Shown: one piece after another, positions 34,666 to 42,294 of the stretch
Numbering within the stretch: position 1 is the stretch's first letter
Layout of the letters: every line of letters starts with the position of its first letter
Assembly: GCA_012728785.1 (NCBI GenBank)
Contig: JAAYEK010000176.1
Location: 1-43,130 of the forward strand
DNA: 43,130 nt
Reading direction: 5' to 3'
Source of the DNA: Bacillota bacterium
Lineage (GTDB): Bacteria; Bacillota; UBA4882; UBA8346
The notes under the pieces: generated by a model
Databases searched by the model: none
Told to the model about the DNA's origin: nothing
The model's input: only the letters and a program-made list of their open reading frames with translations
Program-made: the position numbers and the translations under genes

Positions 34666-36005
34666 TTTCTGTTCCTCTTTAATAACAGATCCCATAAAGG
34701 CCCTCTAAATCCCGAATTATGCAAAAAACTATTCCTTTCGGCTACACCGGCCCATGGGAAAATCCAGTTTCGTTTTACTCGAAAGGATTCGAGTAAATAA
34801 TTATTGAGCCAATCAAGATCAACCTCGGGAGAATGATAATATACTTCCCGGTTAAACAATTCGCTCTCATTTTGAATCATTCCTGTCCTTTTCGCCAACT
34901 CACAGATGCCGGTATTTGGGAAAATCCGCACTCCCATTCCTCCGAATACTACGCTGTCATCAAGCCCGGCTAAATTGGCAACGCCTTCCCGGACAGTGGC
35001 TTCAGTTTCACCGGGGCCACCAAAGATAATAAAATGAGAACCCGCGATTCCATGCTGGGCAAAGAGATTATGGGCTTGCCGAACCTCATCCCAACTAAAA
35101 TTTTTTCCCATACCTTCTAAAGTACGATCAGTGGAACAGTCCGAGCCCCACTCCACCCCATGCAGGCCGGTCCGTTTCATTAGTTCAATTTCAGCTTCAT
35201 GGAACCGGGCCGGCCGCAGATAACAAGTCCAAGGAATTGATATCCCCCGGCGGGCCATTTCTTCCATTATTAATAGGTATTTATTCTCGCTATCATTGAA
35301 AACCGAATCGGTGAAAAAAATGAAATTTGCGCTATGCTTGTTGATTAAATAGGCAATTTCATCAACGACTGCTTCCGGTTGGCGAAAAATATATTCCCTA
35401 CCTTCAAGAACGGGGTAAGAACAATACAAACAATGATGGGGACAACCCCTTTTCGTATGGATATTGAGCATCCCGCCTTTATTGAGGTAGAAATCGGCCA
35501 GTCGATCCTCCCGGGCTAGATAATAGCCGTTTTCTCCGGAAAGATCGATTTCTCCGTAAATAATGCGGTTCTGGGGCGGATCTTTCTGCTCTAGCCGGTC
35601 GATTAATTCCGGAAGGCTTTTCTCGCCGGGACCGATAATTCCATAATCAGCGCCTAAATAATCCAAAAACTCAGCGGGGAAAATTGTGTAAGCGCTCCCC
35701 CCTAAAATAATCGGAACCCGAAAGCTTTCTTTGACCTTTTCAATCAAAACTTTATATTGAAAAATAAAAGACTGAGGTTGATTAAAATTTACATTGTCTA
35801 CATTCCGCATGGAAAAAGCGATATAATCCGGTTGGAATTCTGCCGTTTCGGCATTTAATCCGTTTTCTCCATCGACCATTAAATCGACTAGTCTCACATC
35901 ATGACCGGAGCTTCTTACGGCTGAAGCGACAATATTGGCGCCCAACGGGTAAACCGGGTAAGGATCATCCATTAAGTTGGTGGAAATCATCAATAATTTT
36001 GCCAT
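34662..36005 (-). CDS. Cobalamin-binding-domain radical SAM protein (copy 2)
   Basis: This 447-residue enzyme has an N-terminal B12-type domain (about 5-145, 'YPLGANIVASAVRSSGHDVR' and 'PIILGGSAYTIFPAEFL') and a radical SAM core with Cys188, Cys192 and Cys195 in 'KRGCPHHCLYCSYP'. 'VEWGSDCSTDRTLEGMGK' and 'FIIFGGPGETEATV' continue the core. It differs strongly from copy 1 (28513), so they probably do different steps. The cobalt-ligating 'DxHxxG' is not visible. The gene is 3 bases after the short chain-length-factor gene and overlaps the HtrB-like gene, so it is tightly bound to the PKS block. The reaction is unknown. Confidence 0.88.
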   Translation of the reverse strand: MAKLLMISTNLMDDPYPVYPLGANIVASAVRSSGHDVRLVDLMVDGENGLNAETAEFQPDYIAFSMRNVDNVNFNQPQSFIFQYKVLIEKVKESFRVPIILGGSAYTIFPAEFLDYLGADYGIIGPGEKSLPELIDRLEQKDPPQNRIIYGEIDLSGENGYYLAREDRLADFYLNKGGMLNIHTKRGCPHHCLYCSYPVLEGREYIFRQPEAVVDEIAYLINKHSANFIFFTDSVFNDSENKYLLIMEEMARRGISIPWTCYLRPARFHEAEIELMKRTGLHGVEWGSDCSTDRTLEGMGKNFSWDEVRQAHNLFAQHGIAGSHFIIFGGPGETEATVREGVANLAGLDDSVVFGGMGVRIFPNTGICELAKRTGMIQNESELFNREVYYHSPEVDLDWLNNYLLESFRVKRNWIFPWAGVAERNSFLHNSGFRGPLWDLLLKRNRK

Positions 36006-36008
36006 TGG

Positions 36009-36677
36009 TTACCCTTCAATCAGGTTAGAGAAGCGAAAATTGTGATCAAAAACGAATTCCCCTTTAACGCTACCAGTTTTTATTAAGGACAAAACGGCAA
36101 AAGCCGCCCCCTTAGGATAAGTTTCATGATTTATTAGGCTTTGGGCCACTTCTACCCAACCGGTTAAAATAGACTCACATTGCTTTGATTCAAGTAGGCT
36201 TAGGGCGGCAGGCATTATCTCCCGGCCGGGATTGGCCGGATCGTTACCCACACAAAAAGTGGGACCGACGAATTTGAAGTAGACTGCAATTTCCCCTAGA
36301 GCCACATTCGGCAGGGTATATGAAAAAAAATTAGGACTAGCAAAGGCCCCTTGAGCATCCCTGGTGGATTCGTAATAGGCGAGATCATCATCATAAACAC
36401 TGGAAGAACTGCCAATCACAATCCCAATCTTCTTTTTACCTTCCCTACCAAGAAGACCGGCGTCTTTTAAAGCAAGGACCGCTGTTGTAAAGGTAACCTT
36501 GGTATAAACATCAAATCGGCCGAAACGGGCTGGTAACTCCGGAATGATCGCTTGTAACTCAGGATATTTGAAATGGGCAGCTTCATTAGAAAACCGAGGG
36601 CTCGATCCGAATCCGCCATTTCCAAAGGCTGAGATCCAACCACTACCGTGACAATAAAACTGTTCTGCTTTATTCAT
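36009..36677 (-). CDS. Short KS-like chain-length factor (ApeC-like), partner of the 36674 KS
   Basis: This 222-residue protein matches only the N-terminal half of a KS. 'TKVTFTTAVLALKDAGLLG' and 'IGIVIGSSSSVYDDDL' are KS-like, and the nucleophile region reads 'GPTFCVGNDPANPGREI', with Pro147 in place of Cys. The C-terminal half with both His residues is absent by design, since no frameshift is seen and the stop is followed 3 bases later by the next gene. This corresponds to the 'chain length factor' family of about 240 residues found in aryl-polyene clusters, where ApeC pairs with the KS ApeO. ATGA overlap with the KS gene supports a KS-CLF pair. This is the second such pair in the cluster. 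Confidence 0.82.
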   Translation of the reverse strand: MNKAEQFYCHGSGWISAFGNGGFGSSPRFSNEAAHFKYPELQAIIPELPARFGRFDVYTKVTFTTAVLALKDAGLLGREGKKKIGIVIGSSSSVYDDDLAYYESTRDAQGAFASPNFFSYTLPNVALGEIAVYFKFVGPTFCVGNDPANPGREIMPAALSLLESKQCESILTGWVEVAQSLINHETYPKGAAFAVLSLIKTGSVKGEFVFDHNFRFSNLIEG

Positions 36678-37768
36678 GTTAATTTCTCCAATAAAACTGC
36701 GGCATTGACTCCACCGAACCCTGAGTTGGTAGTGATGATGTTTCTCCCGGGAAATGGGGTCTTCTCCACGATAACCCTATCGAATTCAGGGGTTTTACAA
36801 CCAACGGTGGCGGGAAGCATTCCTTCAGTCAAACATTTACTGCAAAGAGCGATTTCGATGCCTCCGGCAGCTCCTAGAGTATGGCCGATAGCCCCCTTAA
36901 CACCAAAGATCAATGGGGCAGCTTCTCCAAATAAAGACCGAACTGCTAAGATTTCCATTGAATCATTATACCGGGTGCCGGTACCATGAGCACAAAACCC
37001 TTGGACCTGATCAGGCTTGAGCCCCGACATTGCGATCGCTTGCCCTAGGGCCTCAGCCAAACCGGCTCCATCCCGGGAAGGCCCGGTAATATGATTGGCA
37101 TCATTAGTAATACCATATCCGGTCACTTTGATATCAGAACCACGTTCCGCCGATAAAAATAGGGCTACCGCTCCGTCTCCCAATGATAAACCCTGCCGGT
37201 TAAGATCAAAAGGCATACATACTGCTTCGGTCATTGCTTTTAAAGCAGCAAAACCATAATAAACAAACCGGCTTACCGCATCGGCGCCTGCAACTAAAAT
37301 ATGATCATATTTCCCTTCTTTAATAAATTGGACAGCCAAGGCCACGCCAACTGTTGATGAAGCACAGGCCGCGTTAAGCTCCATCCCGCCTTTGGTCAAC
37401 CCTAAAAAATGAGTTAGCCAAGTACGAAATTCATGGGCTGAAGCGCAAGATGGCTTTTCAGAGCCGTCATAATAGCTTTCAATTGCTGGGGCGTCATTTT
37501 TAATCCCGGTCCAAATTACAAAAGTGTCTTCAGGTAATTGCGGAAAACCGGAGAGGCATTCTTCCATTAAAAATTGGGTGAAATTCGCGGATACGCCGGT
37601 AAAATCTCTTTTGAATAAAGCCAAACCGGTTTTGGGCAATAAGGAATTGTCAAAATGCTCTTTTTTAACAATCCCCGACTTGTTATTTAATAGGGCTTCC
37701 CAGGTTTCGTTGAAGGTTCCTAACCCGGTGACAATTGATGCATGATTCAAATAAACGTCTCGGTTCAT
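36674..37768 (-). CDS. Beta-ketoacyl-ACP synthase (ApeO-like) with short CLF partner
   Basis: This KS has 364 residues from the ATG at 37768, which overlaps the thioesterase stop (ATGA) and has GGAG upstream. The ATG at 37789 has no ribosome site. Numbering from 37789, the residues are Cys142 in 'LNAACASSTVGVA', His268 in 'CAHGTGTRYND', and Lys298 and His303 in 'GVKGAIGHTLGAAGG'. 'TTNSGFGGVNAAV' closes the protein. It is shorter than FabF (about 410), with a compact N-terminal part. Together with the following short chain-length factor it most resembles the ApeO:ApeC elongating pair of aryl-polyene synthases. Confidence 0.92.
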   Translation of the reverse strand: MNRDVYLNHASIVTGLGTFNETWEALLNNKSGIVKKEHFDNSLLPKTGLALFKRDFTGVSANFTQFLMEECLSGFPQLPEDTFVIWTGIKNDAPAIESYYDGSEKPSCASAHEFRTWLTHFLGLTKGGMELNAACASSTVGVALAVQFIKEGKYDHILVAGADAVSRFVYYGFAALKAMTEAVCMPFDLNRQGLSLGDGAVALFLSAERGSDIKVTGYGITNDANHITGPSRDGAGLAEALGQAIAMSGLKPDQVQGFCAHGTGTRYNDSMEILAVRSLFGEAAPLIFGVKGAIGHTLGAAGGIEIALCSKCLTEGMLPATVGCKTPEFDRVIVEKTPFPGRNIITTNSGFGGVNAAVLLEKLT

Positions 37769-38232
37769 TTTAAACTCCACTCGTCCCATTTTTGGATAAA
37801 CTTTTCGGCAAAGTCCGGCCGTAACAACATCGGGTTACTTTCCAAGTCAGTATAAATTTGAACCGTGTAACCTTTGGCTGCTAGTAGACGGTTTTCAGCA
37901 TAGATCTCATAACTAAAATTCATTTTAGCAGCCTCGGTCCAATGGCTTTTAGTCTTGATCCGCATCAATTCATCATAGCGCAAAGGGTGGAAATGATCAA
38001 TGTGCAGTTGAACGATGGGCATAGCAAAACCGTTTCGATACATATCTTGATAAGTAAAACTAAACTTACGTCCCCATTCGTTTCTGCCCTGTTCAAAATA
38101 ACTAAGATAACGGCCATGCCATACTATCCCTAGAGCGTCCACTTCGTCAAATTGGACTCTCCGCAAACATTCCGCAGCTAACGGTGGTTTCTGATCCGGT
38201 GGAAAGTAACTGTTTGTCCTACGGTTCGCCAT
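37765..38232 (-). CDS. Acyl-ACP/CoA thioesterase, YbgC/4HBT hotdog family
   Basis: This 155-residue hotdog-fold enzyme has the catalytic motif 'VQFDEVDALGIVWHGRY', with Asp32 in the position of the family's catalytic Asp and His39 close by. The fold continues with 'MPIVQLHIDHFHPLRYDEL'. It would hydrolyse or edit acyl-ACP thioesters, and a thioesterase is a regular member of aryl-polyene clusters. Its ATG overlaps the dehydratase stop by one base (TAATG), and its stop overlaps the KS start. It may release the finished chain or clear stalled ones. Confidence 0.9.
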   Translation of the reverse strand: MANRRTNSYFPPDQKPPLAAECLRRVQFDEVDALGIVWHGRYLSYFEQGRNEWGRKFSFTYQDMYRNGFAMPIVQLHIDHFHPLRYDELMRIKTKSHWTEAAKMNFSYEIYAENRLLAAKGYTVQIYTDLESNPMLLRPDFAEKFIQKWDEWSLK

Positions 38233-39140
38233 TATCCTCTTCCTTCAGCCCCTGCCCCGGTAAACCGGGAAATCACTCGTCCGTCCTCAGTTTTAAATGT
38301 GGCTGAAAACGGAACCGTAAGGCCATTTTCCCGATCGGTTTTGAGCACGCAGTCAATAACTTGGTTGGGAAGGATCATGCCACTAATCTTCATCTTTCTA
38401 ACCGATTGAATCCTAACTGGTTTCTTAGTAATCAGTTTTAAGGCCAAACCGGCAATCTCCAGCAAAGTGATGCCCGGTAAAATCGGGTTTCCTGGAAAAT
38501 GGCCGTCAAAGGCGTCAAAATCCTCAGGGCAAGCAATTTTAAAACAGATCAAGTCCTCGCCAAGATCTATATGATGCATATAACTGTATAGTTGGCGCTG
38601 GATATCGGAACCCAGGCAAACCGGGGGTTGGCTTTTATTAAGGAAAATAGCGTCTCTTGCTCCTAGCATCTGGCGGCCATCGGTTAATGAACCAAACTCC
38701 GGCCCGTCCTTGACCTCATATAACTTAGTAACCAATTCGGCGATTTTAATCCCAGCCCGTTCGATAACGCCTTGGACAAAAGTCACTTGGGAAACTTCTT
38801 CGATAGTAACTCCTTTGACAGTCAGGCAGTCACCCTGATGGACCCTTTGATGAAAGAACGCTTCTTGAATGCCGACAAACAAACCTTTTGGCGCCGTTTT
38901 CCCATTGATGGCCCTATGATAACCCTGAGCAGCCGCGATTAATTGGTTAACATACTCAATTAACGCAATATCCGATAATTGATGGTCATCATCTAAAAAG
39001 ATATTGTCACATTTAATTGTCGCCGTAGACTCACTATCGTCCCGCTGTGTTTTAATCAGTATTTGGTCAAACCCCATCTTGCCTTTCTGAGGAATTAGAT
39101 CCCGGACCGGGCATGGTAAGGTTAATGTTTTTTCTTTCAT
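38232..39140 (-). CDS. Double-hotdog 3-hydroxyacyl-ACP dehydratase (ApeP-like + ApeI/FabZ-like fusion)
   Basis: This 302-residue protein contains two hotdog domains. The N-terminal one (about 1-150) has 'RDLIPQKGKMGFDQILI' and 'ALIEYVNQLIAAAQGYH' with Glu62, but no FabZ His; this is the pattern of ApeP-type dehydratases. The C-terminal one (about 155-302) has the FabZ motif 'FDGHFPGNPILPG' with His214 and 'LLEIAG' with Glu228. Aryl-polyene systems usually have two separate dehydratase proteins (ApeI and ApeP) that work as a heterodimer, so here both halves appear fused. It would make the trans double bond in every elongation round. It overlaps the ammonia-lyase gene as ATGA and the thioesterase gene as TAATG. 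Confidence 0.87.
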   Translation of the reverse strand: MKEKTLTLPCPVRDLIPQKGKMGFDQILIKTQRDDSESTATIKCDNIFLDDDHQLSDIALIEYVNQLIAAAQGYHRAINGKTAPKGLFVGIQEAFFHQRVHQGDCLTVKGVTIEEVSQVTFVQGVIERAGIKIAELVTKLYEVKDGPEFGSLTDGRQMLGARDAIFLNKSQPPVCLGSDIQRQLYSYMHHIDLGEDLICFKIACPEDFDAFDGHFPGNPILPGITLLEIAGLALKLITKKPVRIQSVRKMKISGMILPNQVIDCVLKTDRENGLTVPFSATFKTEDGRVISRFTGAGAEGRG

Positions 39141-40729
39141 TTGCTTAAAATCTTCTTTATAGCTAAGATATCTTGATCAAATAGTAAATCCATGAATTTG
39201 ACCAACATGTCGTGAAAAACGGTGCTACTATCATAAACCTTGAACTGAGCGGACAATTTTTGATAATGTTTGGAGAGCTCATTTCCCAGCTTTGATGGGT
39301 CTTTGAAAAACATCGCCTGTAGATCCGCTAAAATTTCCATGGTCAAAATATATTTTAGATTAGTTGCTTGGGTAAACACTTTCCGGGCCGCCACAGTTCC
39401 CATGCTGACCACGTCCTGATTGGAAGCGTTTGAAGAAATATTATTAGTGCTGACCGGGTTTGCCAACTGCCGGTTCTCCGCCGTCGTGGAAGTCGCAAGG
39501 TATTGGGCCCCCATAAATCCCATATCCAATCCTTTGATCCCGCTGATTAGATACTCCGGGAGCTCTCCGTTTAAATGGTCGTCAAGCAAAGTATTGAGCC
39601 GTCTTTCCGAAAGATTTGACAAAGTAGCCAAAGCAATCGCCAAGCTATCCATATAAAACCCGATACTTTGGCCATGGAAATTACCACCATGCAATATTTT
39701 GTTTTCCTCGGAAATTATGACTGGATTATCATTGGTTGAGTTAGCCTCTAGTTCCACAATCCGTTCTGCGGCCTCAATAGCTTCGTATACCGGGGATAAT
39801 ACTTGGGGTGTGCAGCGGATGGAATATACATTTTGAATGAAGATACTAGTCTCGAAGACCGCTGCTTGTTCAGTGGATTCTTCCCGGATCGCCTGGTGCA
39901 ATACGGAGCGGTTGACAATATTTTTGGAACCGGCCACTAAATCTTTTAAAATCTTGGCGATCTTAATCTGTCCGGAATGGGGTTTAACTTGATGAAGTGT
40001 ATCGTCTAAAAAATCGTCGATACTATTAAAAATTTCGATGGCAAAAGCGGCGGCGACACATTCCACGGCCAAAGCTTGTTTTGCGTTATGAACCGCAAAA
40101 GCGGCGATAGCCGTCATCACCGAAGTACCGTTAATAATCGAAATACCTTCCTTGGCTCCTAGTTTAAAAGGTTTTAAACCCGCCAGGCCTAATGCTTCTT
40201 CGGCCTTCATTAATTGGCCCTTATAATAAACTTGTCCCTGGCCAATTAACATTAAAGCCAAATGAGCCAAGTGAATTAAATCGCCGGAAGCCCCGACGCT
40301 GCCCCTGGTTGGAATATAGGGCGCGATTTGATGGTTGATTACTTCACCCATAAACTTTAATAACTCAACACTGACGCCGGAATATCCTTTAACCAAAGAA
40401 TTAAGGCGTATTGCCACCGCCGCTAAAGCTACCCTATGAGGAAGCGGTTCTCCCAAGCCTGCGGCATGGGTCCGGATCAAATTTTCCTGTAATAGTTCTA
40501 ATGCTTCGTCGTTAATAATCTTATTGCACATAGAACCATAGGAACTGTTAACTCCATAAACAACCTTGCCTTCTTTGATTTGGTTAAGGAGAAAGTCTCG
40601 GCCGGCTTTACATTTGGCAAGAGAACCCTCGTCTAAAGCCACCAATTTTTCTCCAGTCCCAATCGCGATAATCTCATCAAGGGATAGGTTGTTTCCGTTT
40701 AAAACAACAAATTGCTTCCGCTCACTCAA
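39137..40729 (-). CDS. Aromatic amino acid ammonia-lyase (HAL/TAL family), likely tyrosine
   Basis: This 530-residue enzyme of the MIO-cofactor family has the cofactor-forming 'ASG' at 147-149 in 'SVGASGDLIHLAH', the inner-loop Tyr58 in 'VVYGVNSSYGSM', and the conserved 'INGTSVMT' and 'TTAENRQLANP'. The substrate-selectivity segment reads 'ENLIRTHAAGLGE' (Thr87-His88). This is similar to the Ser-His form of histidine lyases, but also to the flexirubin-cluster tyrosine lyase of Flavobacterium johnsoniae as I recall it, as are 'INGTSVMT' and 'HGGNFHG'. In this context it most likely turns tyrosine into 4-coumarate as the polyene starter; cinnamate or urocanate are possible. The start is TTG at 40729 with AAGGAG upstream. 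Confidence 0.9.
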   Translation of the reverse strand: MSERKQFVVLNGNNLSLDEIIAIGTGEKLVALDEGSLAKCKAGRDFLLNQIKEGKVVYGVNSSYGSMCNKIINDEALELLQENLIRTHAAGLGEPLPHRVALAAVAIRLNSLVKGYSGVSVELLKFMGEVINHQIAPYIPTRGSVGASGDLIHLAHLALMLIGQGQVYYKGQLMKAEEALGLAGLKPFKLGAKEGISIINGTSVMTAIAAFAVHNAKQALAVECVAAAFAIEIFNSIDDFLDDTLHQVKPHSGQIKIAKILKDLVAGSKNIVNRSVLHQAIREESTEQAAVFETSIFIQNVYSIRCTPQVLSPVYEAIEAAERIVELEANSTNDNPVIISEENKILHGGNFHGQSIGFYMDSLAIALATLSNLSERRLNTLLDDHLNGELPEYLISGIKGLDMGFMGAQYLATSTTAENRQLANPVSTNNISSNASNQDVVSMGTVAARKVFTQATNLKYILTMEILADLQAMFFKDPSKLGNELSKHYQKLSAQFKVYDSSTVFHDMLVKFMDLLFDQDILAIKKILSK

Positions 40730-40732
40730 TTT

Positions 40733-42043
40733 TTACTCTCCTTTTCTCAGGTCAAAGAATATCTGTCTTTTCCTTTTGCCTTCCGGTTGGGTTTTCTGTA
40801 AAAATTCTTCCTTATCAATGATCCTCAATTCCGGGACCACTCTCAAACCGGCCCGAAATTCCTCTTTAAGCTTGTCAAGATCATATTTTTCAGAAGTAGC
40901 CGCAATAGTCGCAACTACCCGATCCTCACCGAACTCTGCCGAATAGGCTTCAACAAAACAACCGAAAAAATCCGAATTGGCTTCGACAATTGAAGCAATG
41001 GCATTAGGAAAGACATTGGTGCCTTTATACTTTAATAACTGGGCTTTCCTGCCAACCACCGGTCCGATTCGTTTTGTTGTTCTTCCGCAAGGGCATTTCT
41101 GATTAATGATAAACGACATATCCCCGGTTTTAAATCTGATTAAGGGTGTTCCCTGAACTCCTAGGGGTGTAACCACTACTTCCCCTATTTCGCCGTCTTC
41201 AACCTTGTTCCCTTGCTCATCAATTATCTCCACATAGATCAGCTCCGGACGGAAATGCCCTCCCTGCCGATGCAGACACTCGGCAAAAGAAGTTGACATC
41301 TCTGTCGAAGCGTAAGTAGAATAGATCGGAGCGTTCCATAGCTGTTCAATCCGGTTTACTGAAGGAAGCAATCTTAACTGCTTGTCCCTGGTGGACTCGC
41401 CGATTGCCAAAATCCTCTCCACTTTTAATGAAGCCGGATTATCTCCTGCTTCGATGGCTTGCAAAGCTACATTAGCTAATACGGAGGGTACTCCGATCAG
41501 CGCCGTGGGCTGATGAGTTTTAATCAAGTTCCAAATATGTTGCAGTCCTCTAGCACCGCCGATTCTAATCATGTGGGTCCCAAGGCTGACTCCGCCGAGA
41601 AAATAAGCTAGGCCAGCCATAAAGCCCCGTTCTAAAGCAACGCAGACCCCCATCTTGTCTTCGCGGGTGACTCCGGATATTTGAAAGGCCACTCGTTCAT
41701 TGTATGTCAAACGGTCCAGATCGCTTTTGGTCAAATGAAAATTGACCGGAGTCGTCCCTACCGTCGCCGAAGTAAAACAAGTATCAACAATATCAGTCTC
41801 CGGTACAGCCAGAAAGGCGTCATTGTTTTGTAATAAATCATCTTTAGTGGTAAAACCGAGTTTTGACAGTTCCGACAGCGAAGTTATTTCGGCAATGGAT
41901 TTCCCGAACCTTTTGGAATAGAATGGACTTTTTCGTAAGCAATAATTTACATGTTTCAATAAATGTTCTTCTTGTAATTGGTCGGTTTTTTCCCTTGGCT
42001 CATGCTGAAAATCGTAGTCCAATTGCCAGATTAATTCATTCAT
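40733..42043 (-). CDS. AMP-forming aryl acid ligase (phenylacetate-CoA ligase/PaaK-like)
   Basis: This 436-residue adenylate-forming enzyme has the nucleotide loop 'TSATVGTTPVNF' (91-102), 'YSTYASTEMSTS' (241-252), the ribose-binding Asp in 'RFKTGDMS' (303-310), and a late Lys in 'PEGKRKRQIFF' as the probable catalytic lysine. 'NQKCPCGRTTKRIG' (Cys317, Cys319) may bind zinc. The length matches the PaaK/CapK branch. It would activate the coumarate made by the next gene and load it on CoA or ACP. It is the first gene of the cluster, with GGGGTGA before the ATG and an extended -10 promoter about 160 bases upstream. Confidence 0.9.
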   Translation of the reverse strand: MNELIWQLDYDFQHEPREKTDQLQEEHLLKHVNYCLRKSPFYSKRFGKSIAEITSLSELSKLGFTTKDDLLQNNDAFLAVPETDIVDTCFTSATVGTTPVNFHLTKSDLDRLTYNERVAFQISGVTREDKMGVCVALERGFMAGLAYFLGGVSLGTHMIRIGGARGLQHIWNLIKTHQPTALIGVPSVLANVALQAIEAGDNPASLKVERILAIGESTRDKQLRLLPSVNRIEQLWNAPIYSTYASTEMSTSFAECLHRQGGHFRPELIYVEIIDEQGNKVEDGEIGEVVVTPLGVQGTPLIRFKTGDMSFIINQKCPCGRTTKRIGPVVGRKAQLLKYKGTNVFPNAIASIVEANSDFFGCFVEAYSAEFGEDRVVATIAATSEKYDLDKLKEEFRAGLRVVPELRIIDKEEFLQKTQPEGKRKRQIFFDLRKGE

Positions 42044-42201
42044 AAACTAGTCACCCCAAAAATTATTAGATCTTTTCTTAATGTTTCCTCAAGCCATGGG
42101 TTAAAAAACTTTGGCTGAAATAATAATTATCGGTAAAACCGATATTAAAACAAAAACTTAAAAAACAAATAATAGTGTTAAAAAGCATCAAACAAATAAT
42201 A

Positions 42202-42210
42202 ATTATATCA
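42202..42210 (-). promoter_or_regulatory. Extended -10 promoter of the polyene cluster
   Basis: On the minus strand, TGATATAAT (42210-42202) is a perfect extended -10 box (TGN-TATAAT). The -35 is poor, as often in extended -10 promoters. The predicted leader is about 150 bases and contains a small hairpin, TATCGGT/ACCGATA, at 42128-42144. The rest of 42044-42294 is AT-rich without a gene. Confidence 0.5.
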
Positions 42211-42247
42211 TATTTATCTGGTAATAGGTATATTTGATGATCTAGTA

Positions 42248-42264
42248 AGTATACCAAGTATACT
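42248..42264. promoter_or_regulatory. Perfect 7-bp inverted repeat upstream of the cluster promoter
   Basis: AGTATAC-CAA-GTATACT lies about 40 bases upstream of the -10 box of the polyene cluster. Symmetry and location fit a regulator site. No regulator gene is present in the cluster. Confidence 0.4.
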
Positions 42265-42294
42265 ATGAATCTATTGGCTTCATCAGGCAGCTCC

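Noticed and set aside
36009..36677. Short KS read as a frameshifted or truncated pseudogene
   Set aside because: Its start and end are tightly placed between neighbours, and half-length KS-like chain-length factors are a known family in aryl-polyene loci.
40566..40946. Plus-strand 126-codon frame across the lyase-ligase junction
   Set aside because: It spans two well-supported minus-strand genes and reads as shadow sequence rich in Ser, Arg and Pro.
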